From the NCBI GenBank assembly GCA_902496125.1, contig CABUZU010000097.1:1-7424 (forward strand): 7,424 nt of DNA, in the 5' to 3' direction. A program made the position numbers and the translations under genes. This document shows, one piece after another, positions 1 through 6,567 of the stretch (position 1 is its first letter; every line of letters begins with the position of its first letter). The notes beneath the pieces were generated by a model. That model saw only the letters and a list, made by a program, of their open reading frames with translations, did not search any database and had not been told where the DNA came from. Source of the DNA: an uncultured Lachnospiraceae bacterium (GTDB taxonomy: Bacteria; Bacillota; Clostridia; Lachnospirales; Lachnospiraceae).

Positions 1-855
1 ATGAATTCTGGATGTATTTGTTGTACATTAGTTGGTGATTTTGAAGCTTCTTTAAAAGAAGTATTAGAAAAATATCATCCAGACCGCATTATTATTGAGC
101 CAAGTGGTGTAGGTAAGCTTTCTGATGTTATTAGAGCAGTTCGTGTATTAGATGGTGAAAAAGATGTTCGTTTAAATAGTGCGACCGTTGTTGTAGATGC
201 AATGAAGGTTAAAATGTATATGAAAAACTTTGGTGAATTTTACAATGACCAAATCGAACATGCTGGTGCAATTATTTTAAGCCGTACTGGAAATATTAAA
301 CCAGACAAGCTTGAAAAGGCAATTGAGCTTTTAAGAAGCATCAATAAGGATGCACAGATTATTACAACTCCTTGGGAACAATTAGAAGGAAGTCGTATGT
401 TAGAGGTTATGGAAGGAAATGGTATTGATTTAGTTTCTCAAATGATGGAAGAAGTAGAACATCACCATCACGATCACCATCACGAACATGGAGAAGAATG
501 TAGCTGTGGCTGCCACCATGACCATGAGCACCACGATCATGACCATCATGATCACGATCACCACCACCATCATCATGCAGATGATATTTTTACAAGTTGG
601 GGATTTGAAACTGCTAAGGTATTTACAGAAGATGAACTAACTAGTATGCTTACAAAGCTTTCTGATGATGAAACTTATGGTGCAGTTCTTCGTGCAAAAG
701 GATTAGTTGCTAGTAATGAAGAGGGTGTATGGTTTTATTTTGATTATGTACCTGGTGAATATGAACTTCGTAAAGGAAAACCTGATGTTACAGGAAAACT
801 TTGTGTAATTGGTTCTAAAATTAATGAAGACAAGCTTAAAGAGTTGTTTGCTTAG
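1..855 (+). CDS. CobW/G3E family (COG0523) GTP-binding metallochaperone-like protein, 5'-truncated by window
   Basis: Probable metal-handling P-loop GTPase of the G3E family, cytoplasmic. The visible reading frame opens almost directly on the family's GCxCC metal-binding motif (G4-C8). In G3E proteins this motif normally lies some 60-70 residues after the start, behind the Walker A loop, so the ATG at base 1 is taken as an internal Met and the true start lies upstream of the window. Next come the family's ExSG motif (E33-P-S-G36), a His-rich linker (residues 154-192) and a CobW C-terminal domain (about 195-284). Oddity: the guanine-specificity motif NKxD appears as S94-R-T-G97. The His linker also holds C167, C169 and C171. 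Together these suggest binding of zinc, or possibly nickel or cobalt, but the metal and client protein cannot be told from sequence. The next gene, another G3E protein, starts 11 bases downstream, so the two are probably co-transcribed. The family call is firm; specificity is unknown. Confidence 0.9.
   Translation: MNSGCICCTLVGDFEASLKEVLEKYHPDRIIIEPSGVGKLSDVIRAVRVLDGEKDVRLNSATVVVDAMKVKMYMKNFGEFYNDQIEHAGAIILSRTGNIKPDKLEKAIELLRSINKDAQIITTPWEQLEGSRMLEVMEGNGIDLVSQMMEEVEHHHHDHHHEHGEECSCGCHHDHEHHDHDHHDHDHHHHHHADDIFTSWGFETAKVFTEDELTSMLTKLSDDETYGAVLRAKGLVASNEEGVWFYFDYVPGEYELRKGKPDVTGKLCVIGSKINEDKLKELFA
460..576 (+). other. His-rich metal-binding linker coding segment
   Basis: Residues 154-192 of the first G3E protein contain 23 His, interspersed with Asp/Glu, plus a CSCGC cluster (C167, C169, C171). 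The segment sits between the GTPase core and the CobW C-terminal domain, the usual place for His-rich loops in COG0523 proteins, where they are thought to store or deliver divalent metals. CAC and CAT codons are mixed, so this is not a simple trinucleotide tract, although it is locally richer in C than the surrounding DNA. Confidence 0.9.
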
Positions 856-859
856 GAGG
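854..859 (+). promoter_or_regulatory. Ribosome binding site overlapping the upstream stop codon
   Basis: A perfect AGGAGG lies 7 bases before the ATG at 867 and shares two bases with the TAG stop of the preceding G3E gene. It fixes the start of the second G3E gene and suggests translational coupling of the pair. Confidence 0.85.
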
Positions 860-866
860 AAAGAAG

Positions 867-1799
867 ATGGAAATTCCAGTATATTTAGTAAATGGCTTTT
901 TAGAAAGTGGTAAAACTGAATTTATTCAGTTTACTTTAGGACAGAGCTATTTTCAAATCGAAGGAAAAACGCTGTTACTTCTTTGTGAAGAGGGTATGAC
1001 AGAGTATGATGAAGAATTATTAGCAGATACCAATACGGTTATCGAAGAAATTGAAGAAATCGAAGACTTTAATGCTGAAAATTTAAAGAAGCTAGAAGAA
1101 AAACATAATCCAGAACGAGTGATTGTAGAGTTTAATGGAATGTGGATGTTTAAAGATGTAACGATACCTTCTAATTGGGTTATCGAACAACAAATCACAC
1201 ATGTAGATGCTTCTAAATTTAATGTCTTTTATCGAAATATGAAATCTCTTTTTGGAGAAATGGTAAAAAATGCAGAACTTGTTATCTTTAATCGTTGTGA
1301 CGAAATTGAAGATTTAGCACCATTAAAGCGTACGGTTATGGCAGTAAATCCAAATGCAGAGGTTGTATTTGAAGATCAAAATGGAGAAGTAGAAGAATAT
1401 AGCGAGGAAGATCTACCTTTTGATTTAGATGCACCTATGATTCATTTAGATGATAATACCTATGGTATTTGGTACTTAGATGCACTAGACCATCCAGAAC
1501 GATATGATGGAAAGGTTATCCGTTATAAAGGAATGGTATTAATTCCACCAGAATTTCCAGCAGGATATTTTGTGCCAGGACGTATGGCAATGACTTGTTG
1601 TGAAGATGATATGGCATTTTTAGGATTTGTATGTAAGAGTAATCAAACAAGTAAATTAAAGAATCGTGATTGGGTTGATGTTACTGCTAAGATTTCAATT
1701 GAAGATTGGCAAGACTATGAAGGAAAAGGACCTGTTCTTTATGCTTCAGAAGTAAAAATTACAAAGGCTCCAGAAAATCCAGTTATTAGTTTCATGTAA
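867..1799 (+). CDS. Divergent G3E/CobW-like GTPase fused to a TIGR03943 (YcgQ-type) C-terminal domain
   Basis: A 310-residue protein with two parts. The N-terminal half looks like a G3E GTPase: Walker A GFLESGKT (residues 10-17), a VEFNG segment (87-91) in the place of the family's ExSG, and a G4-like N142-R-C-D145. The family's GCxCC motif is absent; the region where it should lie is an acidic run (EEIEEIED, 60-67). The C-terminal part, from about 193, resembles the soluble end of the YcgQ/TIGR03943 (DUF1980) family, recognised from memory: a GKVIRYKG strand, then FVPGRMAMTCC (235-245) with a Cys pair at 244-245, C256, and a terminal KAPENP. In that family the domain follows membrane helices, but none are seen here. 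The role is probably metal homeostasis together with the preceding G3E gene. Substrate, metal and partner are not known, and GTP hydrolysis is not assured. A strong terminator follows. Confidence 0.85.
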   Translation: MEIPVYLVNGFLESGKTEFIQFTLGQSYFQIEGKTLLLLCEEGMTEYDEELLADTNTVIEEIEEIEDFNAENLKKLEEKHNPERVIVEFNGMWMFKDVTIPSNWVIEQQITHVDASKFNVFYRNMKSLFGEMVKNAELVIFNRCDEIEDLAPLKRTVMAVNPNAEVVFEDQNGEVEEYSEEDLPFDLDAPMIHLDDNTYGIWYLDALDHPERYDGKVIRYKGMVLIPPEFPAGYFVPGRMAMTCCEDDMAFLGFVCKSNQTSKLKNRDWVDVTAKISIEDWQDYEGKGPVLYASEVKITKAPENPVISFM

Positions 1800-1806
1800 G
1801 AAAGAA

Positions 1807-1836
1807 GGGATTGCAACTGCTGCAATCCCCTTTTTT
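1807..1836 (+). terminator. Intrinsic terminator after the G3E gene pair, possibly bidirectional
   Basis: GGGATTGCA (1807-1815) pairs perfectly with TGCAATCCC (1821-1829) around a 5-base loop, followed by one C and six T (1831-1836). It begins 7 bases after the stop of the second G3E gene. On the opposite strand the same hairpin is followed by a T-rich TTCTTTCTT, so it may also stop transcription of the convergent gene that ends at 1844, though less efficiently. Confidence 0.92.
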
Positions 1837-1843
1837 GTCTATA

Positions 1844-3034
1844 TTATAATTCACCATTATTATATTTATTAATAATTCTTTGAATCTTATCTGTATTTGA
1901 TAAAAGTTCACTGATTGAAACGTCATGGTTAACGGTATTGATAATAGAAGCTAAATATTTACTCATATCTGCTTCAACATACCAAGGTTTTGTTAAAAGC
2001 TCGGCTGGACGATAATTTAGATTTGTGGTAATGATATCATTAATGTATCCTTTTTCATAGAATTCATCAAATTTTTCAAAACCATTTGTAAATAAACCAA
2101 ATGTACAACAAACAATAACTTTCTTTGCTTTTCTTTCTTTAAGTTCTCTTGCGGTATCTAACATACTTTCACCAGAAGCAATCATATCATCAACGATGAT
2201 TACGGTTTTACCTTCCACACTGCTTCCTAAGAATTCATGAGCTACAATAGGATTACGTCCATTTACAACCTTAGAATAATCTCTTCTCTTATAGAACATA
2301 CCCATATCAACGCCTAGGTTATTTGCTACATAGACTGCACGAGACATTGCACCTTCATCAGGGCTAATTACCATAACATGGTCTTTATCAATTACAAGGT
2401 CTTTTTCCTTTGTTAAGATTGCTTTAATAAATTGATAAGTAGGCATAAAGTTATCAAAACCATGAAGTGGAATTGCATTTTGTACTCTAGGATCATGAGC
2501 ATCAAAAGTAATAATATTGTGAACGCCCATATTTACTAATTCTTCTAAAGCAAATGCACAATCTAAGGATTCACGTTTGGTTCTTTTATGTTGACGACTT
2601 TCATATAAGAAAGGCATAATAACATTTACACGATGTGCAGATGGAATTGCAGTAGAGATGATTCTCTTTAAATCCTGAAAATGGTCATCTGGTGACATAT
2701 GATTGGTATTACCACATACATTGTAAGTTAAGCTATAATTTGTAACATCAACCATAACAAATAGGTCACTACCACGAACAGAAGAATTGATAACACCCTT
2801 TCCTTCACCACTACCAAAACGTGGGCAAACGCAGTCTACTAAATAAGAATCTGCTTCATATCCACGAAGTTCTAAGCTACTTGCTTGTGTACTTTTTAAG
2901 GCTTCATAGTCATTGTGACGGAAAGTAACAATATAATCATCTACAGATTTTGCAAAATCTTTGCAACTTTCAAGAGCTGCAATCTTTAATGGTGCCACAG
3001 GCATTGTGTTTTTAAATGTGTAATCATTAGACAT
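1844..3034 (-). CDS. prs: Ribose-phosphate pyrophosphokinase-like protein (PRPP synthetase family), divergent long form
   Basis: Likely makes PRPP from ribose 5-phosphate and ATP for nucleotide, His and Trp synthesis, in the cytoplasm. Family motifs are recognisable but altered. An SGEGKGVINSSVRG stretch (75-88) matches the FSDGE...ESVRG region. R147-Q-H149 stands for the usual RQD. FDAHDPRVQ (177-185, with the metal-ligand His at 180) replaces DLHAxQIQ. SPDEGAM (224-230) replaces SPDVGG. The flexible-loop Lys-Arg-Arg is 249-251. The PRPP-binding loop is VIIVDDMIASGES (278-290) instead of DDMIDTAGT. At 396 residues it is about 80 longer than the common 315-residue enzyme, with an N-terminal extension and an insert near 100-118. 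The start is supported by GGGAG 10 bases upstream (complement of 3045-3049). Fold and family are confident. Because of the loop changes, the activity or its regulation may differ from classical Prs, and a second, canonical prs may exist elsewhere in the genome (inference). Confidence 0.85.
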   Translation of the reverse strand: MSNDYTFKNTMPVAPLKIAALESCKDFAKSVDDYIVTFRHNDYEALKSTQASSLELRGYEADSYLVDCVCPRFGSGEGKGVINSSVRGSDLFVMVDVTNYSLTYNVCGNTNHMSPDDHFQDLKRIISTAIPSAHRVNVIMPFLYESRQHKRTKRESLDCAFALEELVNMGVHNIITFDAHDPRVQNAIPLHGFDNFMPTYQFIKAILTKEKDLVIDKDHVMVISPDEGAMSRAVYVANNLGVDMGMFYKRRDYSKVVNGRNPIVAHEFLGSSVEGKTVIIVDDMIASGESMLDTARELKERKAKKVIVCCTFGLFTNGFEKFDEFYEKGYINDIITTNLNYRPAELLTKPWYVEADMSKYLASIINTVNHDVSISELLSNTDKIQRIINKYNNGEL

Positions 3035-3067
3035 GAGTAAAAATCTCCCTTTATCTATCTATATATT

Positions 3068-3149
3068 CAAATTTGCACCTCCATTTTAAACCGATAATAG
3101 GAATTTAGTCAAGTCCAAATTTAAATATCTTATTAATCTTTACAAATTT
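3068..3149. repeat. Three copies of CAAATTT in the divergent promoter region
   Basis: CAAATTT occurs at 3068-3074 (extended to the palindrome CAAATTTG, 3068-3075), 3116-3122 and 3143-3149, all in the same orientation. The third copy overlaps the predicted -35 of the radical SAM operon, the second lies just upstream of the -35 of the prs-like gene, and the first is near its predicted start point. This could be an operator set, but in DNA this AT-rich it may be chance. Confidence 0.3.
3083..3112 (-). promoter_or_regulatory. Predicted sigma-A-type promoter for the prs-like gene
   Basis: Reading the minus strand, a TTGACT -35 (complement of 3107-3112) is followed after 18 bases by a TAAAAT -10 (complement of 3083-3088), each one mismatch from consensus. 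Transcription would start near 3076, giving a leader of about 40 bases. A GGAGGTG on this strand (3076-3082) lies at or before that start, so it is unlikely to act in translation. Confidence 0.55.
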
Positions 3150-3167
3150 CCTTTCGATTGATATGAT
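3139..3167 (+). promoter_or_regulatory. Predicted sigma-A-type promoter for the radical SAM-der-plsY-gpsA operon
   Basis: TTTACA (3139-3144) and TATGAT (3162-3167) are separated by an ideal 17 bases, each one mismatch from the -35 and -10 consensus. A second -10-like GATAAT overlaps at 3165-3170. The start would fall near 3174, about 30 bases before the ATG at 3205. No further comparable promoter was noticed in the short gaps between the downstream genes, so this may drive the whole block. Confidence 0.65.
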
Positions 3168-3204
3168 AATAGAAACAAAATGTAAATAGAAAGGTTTAAT
3201 ATTT

Positions 3205-4560
3205 ATGAAACAAAAAGGACATAGAGTAAGTAAAGTATTAGAAGGCTCTATTGCTTGGGAACTAGAAATTGAAGTAGGAGATGTGTTAATTTCGATTGAT
3301 GATACTCCAATTGAAGATATTTTTGATTACCAATTTTTAACAGAGGAGGAAGAATTAACCCTTCTTATTGAAAAGCCAAATGGAGAAGAATGGGAATTAG
3401 AAATTGAAAAAGATATGGATGAGGATTTAGGTCTTATATTCGAGAATGGATTAATGGATGAATATCGTTCTTGTAGTAATAAATGTATCTTTTGTTTTAT
3501 TGACCAAATGCCACCAGGTATGAGGGAAACTCTTTATTTTAAAGATGATGACTCTAGACTTTCATTCTTACAAGGAAACTATATTACGCTTACCAATTTA
3601 AAACAAAAGGATTTAGAGCGTATTGTAAGATATCATCTATCGCCAATTAATGTATCGGTTCATACAATGAATCCAACGCTTCGTTGTGAAATGCTACACA
3701 ATCGTTTTGCAGGAAAAGCATTAGAAAAGATTGACTATTTATATGAAAATGATGTAGTGATGAATGGGCAAATTGTACTTTGTAAAGGATATAATGATGG
3801 AAAGGAATTAGAGTTTACAATTAAGGAACTTGGTAAATATTGTCCAACAATGCAAAGTGTATCCATTGTTCCTGTAGGTCTTACTAAATATCGTGAAGGG
3901 TTATGTAAATTAGAAAGCTTTACAAAGGAAGATGCAATTGCAGTTATTGACTTAGTAGAGCATTATCAAAAAGAATTTTATCAAAAATATGGTATGCATT
4001 TTATTCATGCTAGTGATGAGTTCTATATTTTGGCTGAAAGGCAAATGCCAGAGGAAAGCCGATATGATAATTACTTGCAGTTAGAAAATGGTGTAGGAAT
4101 GATTCGTCTTCTTTTAGATGAAACAAAAAAGGCTTTAGAAGGATTAGAAGGAGATGACAGAAAGAGGGAAGTTTCTATTGCGACTGGAAAGCTTGCTGCT
4201 CCATTTTTAGCTATATGTATTGAAAACATTCATAAGTTATTTCCAAATGTCTGTGTTCATTTATATCCAATTGAAAATCGTTTCTTTGGAGAAAAAATTA
4301 CGGTAGCAGGATTAATTACTGGAACGGATTTAAAAGAGCAGCTAAAAGATAAAAAATTAGGAGAAGCTTTATTTATTCCAGTTGATATGTTACGAAGTGA
4401 AGAAGATGTTTTTTTGGATGATATTACCATTACACAGCTTCAAAATACTTTACAAGTTCCAATCTTTCGTGTAAAATCAAGCGGGCAAGACTTTGTTGAT
4501 GCAATGATTGGAAATGCGAAAGAAACCTATGCACACAATGTCTACGAATTAGAAAATTAG
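3205..4560 (+). CDS. PDZ-like / radical SAM / DUF512 protein (COG1625 family), function unknown
   Basis: A 451-residue protein in three parts. A PDZ-like N-terminal domain (about 5-68) includes GDVLISIDDTPI. A radical SAM core follows, with the iron-sulfur cysteines C90, C94 and C97 in the CxxxCxxC spacing (CSNKCIFC, then FIDQMPPGMR) and core strands such as VSVHTMNP (150-157). The C-terminal DUF512 region holds SDEFY (270-274), ITVAGLITGTDL (365-376) and FLDD (403-406). This architecture is known as COG1625 (Fe-S oxidoreductase related to NifB/MoaA) and, in cyanobacteria, TIGR03279. It should bind a [4Fe-4S] cluster and S-adenosylmethionine, but I know of no established substrate. An in-frame TAG at 3187-3189 rules out an upstream start, and AGAAAGG lies 10 bases before the ATG. 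It is the first gene of the operon, 34 bases before der, which hints at but does not prove a link to ribosome or RNA biology. Confidence 0.92.
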   Translation: MKQKGHRVSKVLEGSIAWELEIEVGDVLISIDDTPIEDIFDYQFLTEEEELTLLIEKPNGEEWELEIEKDMDEDLGLIFENGLMDEYRSCSNKCIFCFIDQMPPGMRETLYFKDDDSRLSFLQGNYITLTNLKQKDLERIVRYHLSPINVSVHTMNPTLRCEMLHNRFAGKALEKIDYLYENDVVMNGQIVLCKGYNDGKELEFTIKELGKYCPTMQSVSIVPVGLTKYREGLCKLESFTKEDAIAVIDLVEHYQKEFYQKYGMHFIHASDEFYILAERQMPEESRYDNYLQLENGVGMIRLLLDETKKALEGLEGDDRKREVSIATGKLAAPFLAICIENIHKLFPNVCVHLYPIENRFFGEKITVAGLITGTDLKEQLKDKKLGEALFIPVDMLRSEEDVFLDDITITQLQNTLQVPIFRVKSSGQDFVDAMIGNAKETYAHNVYELEN

Positions 4561-4594
4561 ATATTATCATTTTATATTTTAGGAGGAAAAATAC

Positions 4595-5917
4595 ATGAGT
4601 AAACCAATAGTGGCTGTAGTAGGTAGACCAAATGTTGGAAAATCTACCTTATTTAATGCACTAGCCGGAAGTAATATATCCATTGTAAAAGATACCCCAG
4701 GTGTTACAAGAGATAGAATTTATGCAGATTGTAGCTGGTTAAATCATAATTTTACATTAATTGATACAGGTGGTATTGAACCTGATAGTAAGGATATTAT
4801 TCTTTCACAAATGAGAGAACAAGCAGAAATTGCAATGGAAACAGCAGATGTTATTATTTTTATTACCGATGTACGTCAAGGACTTCAAGATGCGGATTCT
4901 AAGGTTGCTAATATGCTTAGAAGAAGTAAAAAACCTGTTATTTTGGTTGTAAATAAAGTAGATAGTTTTAAAAAATTTATGCCAGACGTTTATGAATTTT
5001 ACAATCTAGGTATGGGCGATCCTGTTCCGATTTCTGCTTCTTCTCGTCTTGGAATCGGTGATATGTTAGATGAAGTCATTAAACATTTTCCTGTTCGCAA
5101 TGAAGAGGAAGAAGAGGATGAAAGACCAAAGATTGCGATTGTAGGTAAACCAAATGTAGGTAAATCTTCTATTATCAATCGTTTGCTTGGTGAAAACCGT
5201 GTTATTGTTTCGAATATTGCAGGTACTACTAGAGATGCAATTGATACTGCTATCAAACACAATGGTCAAGAGTATATTTTTATTGATACCGCAGGACTTA
5301 GAAGAAAGAATAAGATTAAAGAAGAATTAGAGCGTTATAGTATTATTCGTACGGTAACTGCTGTAGAACGTGCGGATGTGGTCATCGTTGTAATCGATGC
5401 AACAGAGGGTGTTACAGAACAAGATGCAAAAATTGCAGGAATTGCTCATGAAAGAGGAAAAGGTGTTATCATTGCTGTAAATAAATGGGATGCAATTGAA
5501 AAAGATAATAAAACAGTAAAGGAACACACAGAAAAGATTCGCCAGATTCTTTCTTTCTTACCTTATGCTGAAATTATGTTTGTTTCTGCTGTGTCTGGTC
5601 AAAGACTTATTAAAATGTTTGATGTCATTGACATGGTTATTCAAAATCAAAATATGCGTATTGCAACTGGTGTATTAAATGAGATTTTAACAGAAGCAGT
5701 TGCCTTACAGCAACCACCATCAGATAAAGGCAAACGATTAAAGATTTTCTATATGACACAGGTATCGGTAAAACCACCGACATTTGTTATTTTTGTAAAT
5801 GATAAGGAATTAATGCATTTTTCTTATACAAGATATTTAGAAAATAAAATAAGAGAAGCCTTTGGATTTAAAGGAACTTCTTTAAAATTCATTACCAGAG
5901 AGAGAAAGGAGAAATAA
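4595..5917 (+). CDS. der: Ribosome-assembly GTPase Der (EngA)
   Basis: Essential tandem GTPase that acts in maturation of the 50S ribosomal subunit. At 440 residues it has the normal family length. The first G domain shows GRPNVGKST (10-18), DTPGVTRD (33-40), DTGG (57-60) and NKVD (120-123). The second shows GKPNVGKSS (184-192), GTTRD (210-214), DTAGLRRK (231-238), NKWD (296-299) and the SAVS G5 motif (331-334). A short acidic linker (EEEEEDE) joins them. The C-terminal domain, from about 355, is the KH-like RNA-binding part, ending near FITRERKEK. All GTPase motifs are intact. AGGAGG lies 8 bases before the ATG. plsY starts 2 bases after the stop, so co-transcription is almost certain. Confidence 0.98.
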   Translation: MSKPIVAVVGRPNVGKSTLFNALAGSNISIVKDTPGVTRDRIYADCSWLNHNFTLIDTGGIEPDSKDIILSQMREQAEIAMETADVIIFITDVRQGLQDADSKVANMLRRSKKPVILVVNKVDSFKKFMPDVYEFYNLGMGDPVPISASSRLGIGDMLDEVIKHFPVRNEEEEEDERPKIAIVGKPNVGKSSIINRLLGENRVIVSNIAGTTRDAIDTAIKHNGQEYIFIDTAGLRRKNKIKEELERYSIIRTVTAVERADVVIVVIDATEGVTEQDAKIAGIAHERGKGVIIAVNKWDAIEKDNKTVKEHTEKIRQILSFLPYAEIMFVSAVSGQRLIKMFDVIDMVIQNQNMRIATGVLNEILTEAVALQQPPSDKGKRLKIFYMTQVSVKPPTFVIFVNDKELMHFSYTRYLENKIREAFGFKGTSLKFITRERKEK

Positions 5918-5919
5918 CA

Positions 5920-6555
5920 ATGGAACGTGTTATTTGTCTGATACTTGGTTACGTTTTTGGTTTATTTCAAACAAGCTATTTTTATGGAAAGCTAAAAGGA
6001 ATCGATATTCGTGACTATGGAAGTGGTAATTCCGGTTCTACAAATACACTTCGTGTTATGGGGAAAAAAGCTGGAGCGATTGTTTTAGTTTGTGATGTGT
6101 TAAAGGCAATTTTGGCATGTACACTTACTCGTATATTATTTAAAAATTCACCAGATATGGTGATGCTATTGGTTCTTTATACGGGTCTTGGAGTTGTACT
6201 TGGTCATAATTTTCCTTTTTATATGAACTTCAAGGGCGGAAAGGGAGTAGCTGCTACAGGTGGTGTGATTATTGCTCTTTTTGATTTTAGAATTTTTATC
6301 ATCTGTTTAGCTGTCCTTGTATTAACCGTATTTATTACGCGTTTTGTTTCTTTAGGTTCTATTTTAGGAATGATTGCTTTTTTATTTACATGGACAATGT
6401 CTGTTGCTGATAATCGTATTGCAATTGGACAGGATTATGCCTTAGAATCCTGTCTTGTAGTTTTTGTATTTACAGCATTAGGAATTTTTAGACATCGAGC
6501 AAATATTTTAAGATTAATGACTGGAACTGAAAATAAACTAGGTCAAAAAAAATAA
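5920..6555 (+). CDS. plsY: Acyl-phosphate:glycerol-3-phosphate acyltransferase PlsY
   Basis: Integral membrane enzyme that transfers an acyl group from acyl-phosphate to sn-glycerol-3-phosphate, giving lysophosphatidic acid, the first committed step of phospholipid synthesis in most Gram-positive bacteria. The family signatures are present: SGNSGSTN (35-42), GHNFPFYMNFKGGKG (95-109) and RHRANILRLMTGTE (191-204), with about five hydrophobic segments between and around them. The 211-residue length is typical. The ATG lies 2 bases after the der stop and is preceded by AAAGGAG (5905-5911) inside the end of der, so translation is probably coupled. The next gene makes its substrate, glycerol-3-phosphate. 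Confidence 0.97.
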   Translation: MERVICLILGYVFGLFQTSYFYGKLKGIDIRDYGSGNSGSTNTLRVMGKKAGAIVLVCDVLKAILACTLTRILFKNSPDMVMLLVLYTGLGVVLGHNFPFYMNFKGGKGVAATGGVIIALFDFRIFIICLAVLVLTVFITRFVSLGSILGMIAFLFTWTMSVADNRIAIGQDYALESCLVVFVFTALGIFRHRANILRLMTGTENKLGQKK

Positions 6556-6560
6556 GGAGG
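6554..6560 (+). promoter_or_regulatory. Ribosome binding site of gpsA overlapping the plsY stop
   Basis: AAGGAGG lies 7 bases before the ATG at 6568 and shares two bases with the plsY TAA. It decides the gpsA start and suggests coupled translation. Confidence 0.85.
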
Positions 6561-6567
6561 TCTTACT

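Noticed and set aside
1..3. ATG at base 1 as the true start of the first G3E gene
   Set aside because: The GCxCC motif follows within three residues and the Walker A loop is absent, so the gene must begin upstream of the window.
953..1198. Minus-strand 81-codon frame inside the second G3E gene
   Set aside because: Antisense to conserved GTPase sequence, with a Ser-rich composition and no family resemblance.
3068..3085. Five-codon leader frame (ATG GAG GTG CAA ATT TGA) on the minus strand before the prs-like gene
   Set aside because: It overlaps the predicted -10, starts upstream of the likely transcription start and has no ribosome binding site; no attenuator-like hairpin is seen.
3035..3204. 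Possible riboswitch or small RNA in the divergent intergenic region
   Set aside because: After placing the two promoters, each leader is only about 30-40 bases, and no stable hairpin or known aptamer pattern was seen.
4999..5527. Three minus-strand frames of 66-87 codons inside der
   Set aside because: They are antisense to intact der G-domain motifs and have Ser-, Asn- or Phe-rich translations typical of shadow frames.
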